In this document: positions 60,058 to 64,000 of the stretch, in pieces
Position numbering within the stretch: the first letter of the stretch is position 1
Layout of the letters: each line of letters opens with the position of its first letter
NCBI RefSeq assembly: GCF_004139715.1
Contig: NZ_CP035544.1
Span: 992,001-1,056,000, forward strand
Length of the DNA stretch: 64,000 nt
DNA from: Muriicola soli
GTDB lineage: Bacteria > Bacteroidota > Bacteroidia > Flavobacteriales > Flavobacteriaceae
Direction of reading: 5' to 3'
Made by a program: the position numbers and the translations under genes
The notes under the pieces: model-generated
Told to the model about the DNA's origin: nothing
Database searches by the model: none
The model's input: the letters and a program-made list of their open reading frames with translations, nothing else

Positions 60058-62091
60058 ATGAAAAAGTCGACCTACATGTCTATGCTATGTCTTTTCCTTA
60101 TTTTTCAATTTTCTTGTTCGTCCGATCAGGATTTCCTGGATGCAGTTTTGTCTGAGGAGCTTGGCGAAGAAGCACCGAATGAAAACAATGAGGATGCTTC
60201 AGACCAATCAGATAATGATCCTCCATCAGGAAATACAAATGGCGGAGAAATTCCGGCGAATTTTCCAGGTGATATTGTTATAAATACAACTCCTTGTGAT
60301 TATGACCTCAATATTCTAGAACCCAATGGGATCTTAGCAATAGATTGCCAATTAGACCTCGAAGGGGCAAGTATTAACCTCCCTAACAACGTCACCTTGG
60401 AATTTAATGGCGGAGAAATTATTAATGGATCTCTTAATTTCTCAGGAGGATTAATTGACGGTAGATTACTTAATAAAAATTTGGAAGTAAAAGGTGAGGT
60501 TTCCTTAACAGACCCTACCTTTTATTTTTACCCTAAAAGATGGGATGTTGTGCAGGGTCAAACTACTTCTGATGTTGCATTAGTTAATACTAGGGAACTC
60601 GAAAGACTTATTTTTTACTCAAAAGACTTAGGTGCTACTACATTTGTCATAGATGAATTTGATGCCTATTTCGAAGTTGGAAAAGTAACAAGTACAACAA
60701 ATCACAATTTTTACCCCACAATTGAGGCAATTAACATACCGGAGAATTTTAATTTTGTAATGACAGAAAATACACATTTAAGGGTCTTTCCCAATAATGC
60801 ACCAAAATATTCTTTATTAGCGGTAAGGGACGTTGCGAACGTAACAATAACGGGAGGAAATTTATATGGAGAAAGAGATGCCCATGATTATTCTAGTGGG
60901 GGGACCCATGAACACGGACATGCTCTGGACTTACATGCTGCTGTAAATGTAACAGTTTCTGGTGTAAAGATGTCCAATGGAACGGGTGATGGCATGTATA
61001 TTCATAGTTTATATTTTACCTTCCAAGATGATAGATATAGACCCAGTAATAATATTTTAGTTACCGACTGTGTTTTTGATAGCAATAGGCGAAACAATCT
61101 TTCTATTACTGATGGTTTTGACATCATCATTGAAAATAATTTGTTTCTGAATGCAGGAGTGGATACTCCAAACTCTACAGGAACTGCTCCAAAATTTGGA
61201 ATTGATGTAGAAGCGGCACGGGAGTCAGATGGTAATGGCGGGTATATTTTTTATGAAAGAGCAGAGAATATTTTGATTAGAAATAATACTGAAAGAGGTA
61301 GTGCCGCCGGCGCCATGACGATTCATATTGGATATTACGTAACAATAGAGGGCAATACCACTGAAAAGGGAATTGGTTTTACATATACTAATGGGTCTAT
61401 AATAAGAAATAATACGGTAGATGCTGGTTCATCCGAGGGCATAGGTGCAGGGATTAAAGGGGGTAAAACCTCAACTACTGGAGACTCTATTTACGATAAT
61501 GAGATTTACGGAAATACTATTATTGGATATAATACTGGTATTAATGTGAGCAATCGGGATGTCAAGGTTTATGATAATTTTATCAGTCAATGTAAAACCG
61601 GTATATTTCTTCTGAATATTCGAAATTCTCAAATAAATAGTAATGAGATTTCTAGTCAAGTGCCAGGCAGTAATGGAATAGTTGGGCAGATAACTAGTTT
61701 GGATAATATAGAAATATTTGAGAATGAGGTAGATGTTGTAAGTGATGCTATAAAAATGGTGAAAGTTAATGAGGATTTACAGTCAAATAACTTCTTGGTA
61801 CGGGATAATATTTTTAATTCTAATTCAAGATCTAACATCTCACTTTCTAGCGGTCTTAACTTTATAAATAATAGTTTTAACCATACAATTAGGTTAACAG
61901 GATCAACTAATATTAATGTTCAGGATAATTTGATTTCATCCGGAAATTCAGTGGGTATAGATCTTAGAGAAGGATTAGCAAATATTCAAGTTATGAATAA
62001 TGAAATTAATACAAGTAATAGTGATTGTATTACTGTCGATCCTACCAGTGCTAATGAAGTAAGCTTAACAAATAATCAATGTTTAAATTAA
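60058..62091 (+). CDS. Right-handed parallel beta-helix lipoprotein
   Basis: 677-residue exported protein. The signal peptide ends in QFSCSSDQ (lipidated Cys20), then an acidic, Asn/Asp/Pro-rich linker (about 30-75). The rest is a single-stranded right-handed beta-helix: many PbH1-type coils such as NVTITGGNLYG, NILVTDCVFDSNRRNNLSITDGFDIIIENNLF, NILIRNNTE, YVTIEGNTTEKG, INVSNRDVKVYDNFISQ and IQVMNNEIN. Proteins of this shape are polysaccharide lyases, epimerases (AlgG-like), hydrolases or adhesins; no catalytic residue set can be named by eye. It is the only plus-strand gene in the last 27 kb, beside surface-glycan genes, so it may act on the glycan made here. Confidence 0.83.
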   Translation: MKKSTYMSMLCLFLIFQFSCSSDQDFLDAVLSEELGEEAPNENNEDASDQSDNDPPSGNTNGGEIPANFPGDIVINTTPCDYDLNILEPNGILAIDCQLDLEGASINLPNNVTLEFNGGEIINGSLNFSGGLIDGRLLNKNLEVKGEVSLTDPTFYFYPKRWDVVQGQTTSDVALVNTRELERLIFYSKDLGATTFVIDEFDAYFEVGKVTSTTNHNFYPTIEAINIPENFNFVMTENTHLRVFPNNAPKYSLLAVRDVANVTITGGNLYGERDAHDYSSGGTHEHGHALDLHAAVNVTVSGVKMSNGTGDGMYIHSLYFTFQDDRYRPSNNILVTDCVFDSNRRNNLSITDGFDIIIENNLFLNAGVDTPNSTGTAPKFGIDVEAARESDGNGGYIFYERAENILIRNNTERGSAAGAMTIHIGYYVTIEGNTTEKGIGFTYTNGSIIRNNTVDAGSSEGIGAGIKGGKTSTTGDSIYDNEIYGNTIIGYNTGINVSNRDVKVYDNFISQCKTGIFLLNIRNSQINSNEISSQVPGSNGIVGQITSLDNIEIFENEVDVVSDAIKMVKVNEDLQSNNFLVRDNIFNSNSRSNISLSSGLNFINNSFNHTIRLTGSTNINVQDNLISSGNSVGIDLREGLANIQVMNNEINTSNSDCITVDPTSANEVSLTNNQCLN

Positions 62092-62134
62092 TCCTATAAT
62101 ATATTAGGAGAATATTCTATTCACTTTTAATTTA

Positions 62135-62154
62135 GGTTTCTAGATAATGAAACC
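62135..62154. other. Inverted repeat between the beta-helix and membrane-protein genes
   Basis: GGTTTC (62135-62140) and GAAACC (62149-62154) form a 6-base-pair stem with an 8-base loop in the 97-base gap between two converging genes. No T-run follows on either strand, so a terminator function is only a guess. Confidence 0.3.
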
Positions 62155-62188
62155 AAAGTAAAAATAATTAAATGCATTCTGAATATAA

Positions 62189-63130
62189 TTAAAACAAAAG
62201 TGACATGACTCGATTAAATGGGAGATAATTAAGAGGAAGAAGAAGAAAAACTGATAAATAGAACCAGGAGAAAACAGTTGGCCGTTCTTTTAAAGATTGG
62301 ATAAATCCAAGAAGGGCTAATATGGTAGCAAATCCTAAAACCGTAGCAATAGGATAGGTGGTAAGAATAAATGTTACGAGAAAAATATCACGTATTCGAG
62401 ATAAATAAAATTTCTGTGGTATTATAAAGCTTATTGCGATCAGGCCTTCAATCAATATAGTCCAATACGTAAGGAAATACCCAAATCCTTCAATGCTATC
62501 CGCACCTTTCAATTCATAACTAAGACCCAGGTCATTTGTTTGCCTTAATCGAGATAAATTAGCCTCATTCTCCTTCAGAAGGTTCAAATCTATATCTCCT
62601 ATAAAGGATGTAGAACCAAAGAATCTTGGATCAGTGGTATTGGTAAAGTCAAAGAACGAGCTGTTAAGAAACTCAGGAGCCAGAAATTTACCAATAGTTG
62701 CAAAGAGAAAACAGAATCCTATAATATATTTTGCCTGACCTTTCATGAAATTAAGGGCAAAATTATAATTTCCTTGGGCAAGAAATAAAGATAAAATTAC
62801 GGACAACATAGCGTAGGCAAATATATGCTTATGATTGGGCACATAACCTACCAGGTCCAACACTAAATAGAAGGTTGCACCAAAACCAAAAATTACTATC
62901 CAATAAAATGGGTTGACCCTTAATCTTTTAAACAATATACCTGGAACTATGATAAAAGGCATAAAGATGTTTAAATAACCATTGTCAGTCATAAAAGTTA
63001 GGTAGATAACCAACAGAATTTGTAGAATAAGATTCAATAATCCCTCAGAAGAATTTAACTCCTCCCAAGTATGAACTGTTTTTAACCTTGAATCAAAATA
63101 CCTTATAATTTTACTCATCGCTATATTCAT
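62189..63130 (-). CDS. Multi-pass membrane protein of unknown family (HTTM/DoxX-like context)
   Basis: 313-residue protein with about eight hydrophobic segments (for example LILQILLVIYLTFM, IFMPFIIVPGILF, PFYWIVIFGFGATFYLVLDLVGY, IFAYAMLSVILSLFLA, YIIGFCFLFATIGKFLAPEFLNSSFF, YFLTYWTILIEGLIAISFIIP). The GKFLAPEFL stretch recalls DoxX/MauE-type proteins, and the downstream-strand neighbours (a small anchored protein and a DCC thiol oxidoreductase) recall the HTTM-DCC pairing, but I do not recognise the family firmly. The ATG at 63130 overlaps the preceding gene by 20 bases; the Met at 63118 is a possible later start. Confidence 0.75.
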   Translation of the reverse strand: MNIAMSKIIRYFDSRLKTVHTWEELNSSEGLLNLILQILLVIYLTFMTDNGYLNIFMPFIIVPGILFKRLRVNPFYWIVIFGFGATFYLVLDLVGYVPNHKHIFAYAMLSVILSLFLAQGNYNFALNFMKGQAKYIIGFCFLFATIGKFLAPEFLNSSFFDFTNTTDPRFFGSTSFIGDIDLNLLKENEANLSRLRQTNDLGLSYELKGADSIEGFGYFLTYWTILIEGLIAISFIIPQKFYLSRIRDIFLVTFILTTYPIATVLGFATILALLGFIQSLKERPTVFSWFYLSVFLLLPLNYLPFNRVMSLLF

Positions 63131-63581
63131 TTAGTAATTTCAATGATATCTTATTGGTCTGATCATCGAAACTTGTGCGGTACACAGAAACACTAAAAAT
63201 TTGCGAAGGATCGATATTGCTTCTGCATGAGTCATTAGCAGGAACTATTTCCCCAGAATTGTTGTCTAAGCACCATCTCATAACCCTTACTTCTATTAAT
63301 GCATCTTCTAGCCTTTCTTCATTTGGAAGAATTCTTAAGGCCACATCCAGATCTTTTAATTCTTCCACATTCCGAAAATTCAAAAAATAGGTCTTTCCAT
63401 TATCAATGAGTTTAAATCCCGCTACCCTATATAGCATTTTATCAACTTTTCCGAACATCCGCATTCCGCCACCCATCCAACTATCCATATGATCTGTCTC
63501 TACCAGAATCACATTTCGGACAAAGAAAAAAACCATTACTACTGGAACTAACAGAGAAAGAATTCTTTTGGATTTTGACAT
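63111..63581 (-). CDS. Membrane-anchored protein of unknown function
   Basis: 156-residue protein. The ATG at 63581 begins MSKSKRILSLLVPVVMVFFFVRNVIL, one membrane helix; an earlier in-frame start at 63632 would run into the upstream gene. The soluble part contains WMGGGMRMFGKVDKMLYRVAGFK, RVMRWCLDNNSGEIVPANDSC and ends in a mixed strand region (SQIFSVSVYRTSFDD). Two Cys residues (CLDN and DSC) flank a short loop and might form a disulfide, which would suit the neighbouring thiol-disulfide oxidoreductase. It lies 8 bases after that gene's stop and overlaps the next membrane protein gene by 20 bases, so the three are one operon. No known family was recognised. Confidence 0.75.
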   Translation of the reverse strand: MSKSKRILSLLVPVVMVFFFVRNVILVETDHMDSWMGGGMRMFGKVDKMLYRVAGFKLIDNGKTYFLNFRNVEELKDLDVALRILPNEERLEDALIEVRVMRWCLDNNSGEIVPANDSCRSNIDPSQIFSVSVYRTSFDDQTNKISLKLLNEYSDE

Positions 63582-63589
63582 AATAAAAT

Positions 63590-64000
63590 TTATAAAAATT
63601 GATCTTTTTCTTCGGGATTTGGTAATCTGCAAGAATCCCGCTTGCCAAAAAATCTGTATCTATTTCTGGCTATAAAGTTATATATAGAATCTCTTAGAAC
63701 TTTTGGTAATAATAGAAAGAAGCCCGCGAGTGTTCTATATCCAAAAGAAAGTTCCTTTAATATCATGAGTATGGCAGTTGATTTGTCATGGACTTTTCCA
63801 TTTTTATAAAGATATATCGTAGTGTAGGAGCTGTTTGTTTGAGTGTTAGCACAGTTGATATATTTATTCGAAATATCCGATTGAAGGGATGAATAAAATA
63901 TTTTTTTGGCTTTATCTCTTTTAATTACAAAATCGATGAATCCATTACATAGATTACATATACCGTCGAAGAAGATAATATATTCCGGATCAACATTATT
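63590..64000 (-). CDS. DCC-family thiol-disulfide oxidoreductase (DUF393), 5' end outside the window
   Basis: Partial gene: 136 codons to the stop at 63590, the start being past the right edge. Near the edge it reads YIIFFDGICNLCNGFIDFVIKRD, the DGxCxxC motif that names the DCC/YuxK family, a thioredoxin-like fold expected to do thiol-disulfide exchange. Later come IYLYKNGKVHDKSTAILMIL, YRTLAGFFLLLPKVLRDSIYNFIARNRYRFFGKRDSCRLP, standard for the family's C-terminal half. It is followed at 8 bases by a small anchored protein and then a multi-pass membrane protein, the kind of neighbours that DCC proteins commonly have. Only a few N-terminal residues appear to be missing. Confidence 0.9.
   Translation of the reverse strand, partial: NNVDPEYIIFFDGICNLCNGFIDFVIKRDKAKKIFYSSLQSDISNKYINCANTQTNSSYTTIYLYKNGKVHDKSTAILMILKELSFGYRTLAGFFLLLPKVLRDSIYNFIARNRYRFFGKRDSCRLPNPEEKDQFL

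Noticed and set aside
62135-62154. Intrinsic terminator after the beta-helix gene
   Set aside because: Only a 6-base-pair stem and no T-run on either strand; kept as an inverted repeat only.

Overview
The window is chromosomal DNA of a Flavobacteriaceae-type bacterium (phylum Bacteroidota), probably marine. Evidence: a SusC/SusD pair, a MlaD-LptD-TamB outer-membrane set, BshA (bacillithiol synthesis), a flavobacterial GH3/beta-lactamase fusion, and several matches to the Bacteroidota -7 promoter box TANNTTTG. No rRNA, tRNA, CRISPR array, insertion sequence or phage gene was seen.

Layout. (1) 1-9.4 kb: a carbohydrate-use island with SusD (cut by the window edge), SusC, a GMC oxidoreductase with its small partner, a secreted TIM-barrel sugar isomerase/epimerase-like protein and a secreted GH130 enzyme; the set suits uptake of a (mannose-containing?) glycan and C3-oxidation of glycosides. 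(2) 9.4-36.7 kb: housekeeping genes for cell wall, envelope, RNA modification and glycolysis: VanX-like dipeptidase, THUMP-like methyltransferase, AI-2E exporter, DUF4159, RsmE, TfoX, TsaD, TamB, PfkA, Gap, N-acetylglucosamine kinase-like protein, RidA, LptD, a frameshifted amidase, MlaD, a HdrC/CCG-type Fe-S pair, GH3/beta-lactamase, BshA and OmpA. (3) 36.8-50.2 kb, minus strand: one long tight gene run, MBOAT acyltransferase, SGNH-like partner, six tandem paralogous FemAB/CelD-type acyltransferases, then cysQ-DUF2061-cysC-cysD-cysN (PAPS synthesis and PAP removal). (4) 50.3-59.6 kb, minus strand: a surface-polysaccharide cluster with AMP-forming ligase, NadE-like and AsnB-like amide-forming enzymes, a free acyl carrier protein, a hexapeptide acyltransferase, a PglC/WcaJ-type sugar transferase, a PglD-FemAB fusion and a GT4 glycosyltransferase. 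(5) 59.6-64 kb: AT-rich DNA with a beta-helix lipoprotein and a membrane-protein/DCC thiol-oxidoreductase group.

Regions 3 and 4 together look like a modification system for a surface glycan or lipid. A carboxylic acid would be activated by the ligase, loaded on the carrier protein and possibly amidated, and then passed to the outside by MBOAT plus an SGNH-like protein, as in the Dlt pathway. A family of six diverged FemAB-like transferases plus one PglD-fused copy would attach acyl or aminoacyl groups, and PAPS would be made alongside. The six-member tandem array with its own C-terminal module is the most unusual feature here. The function is inferred from gene families and gene order only.
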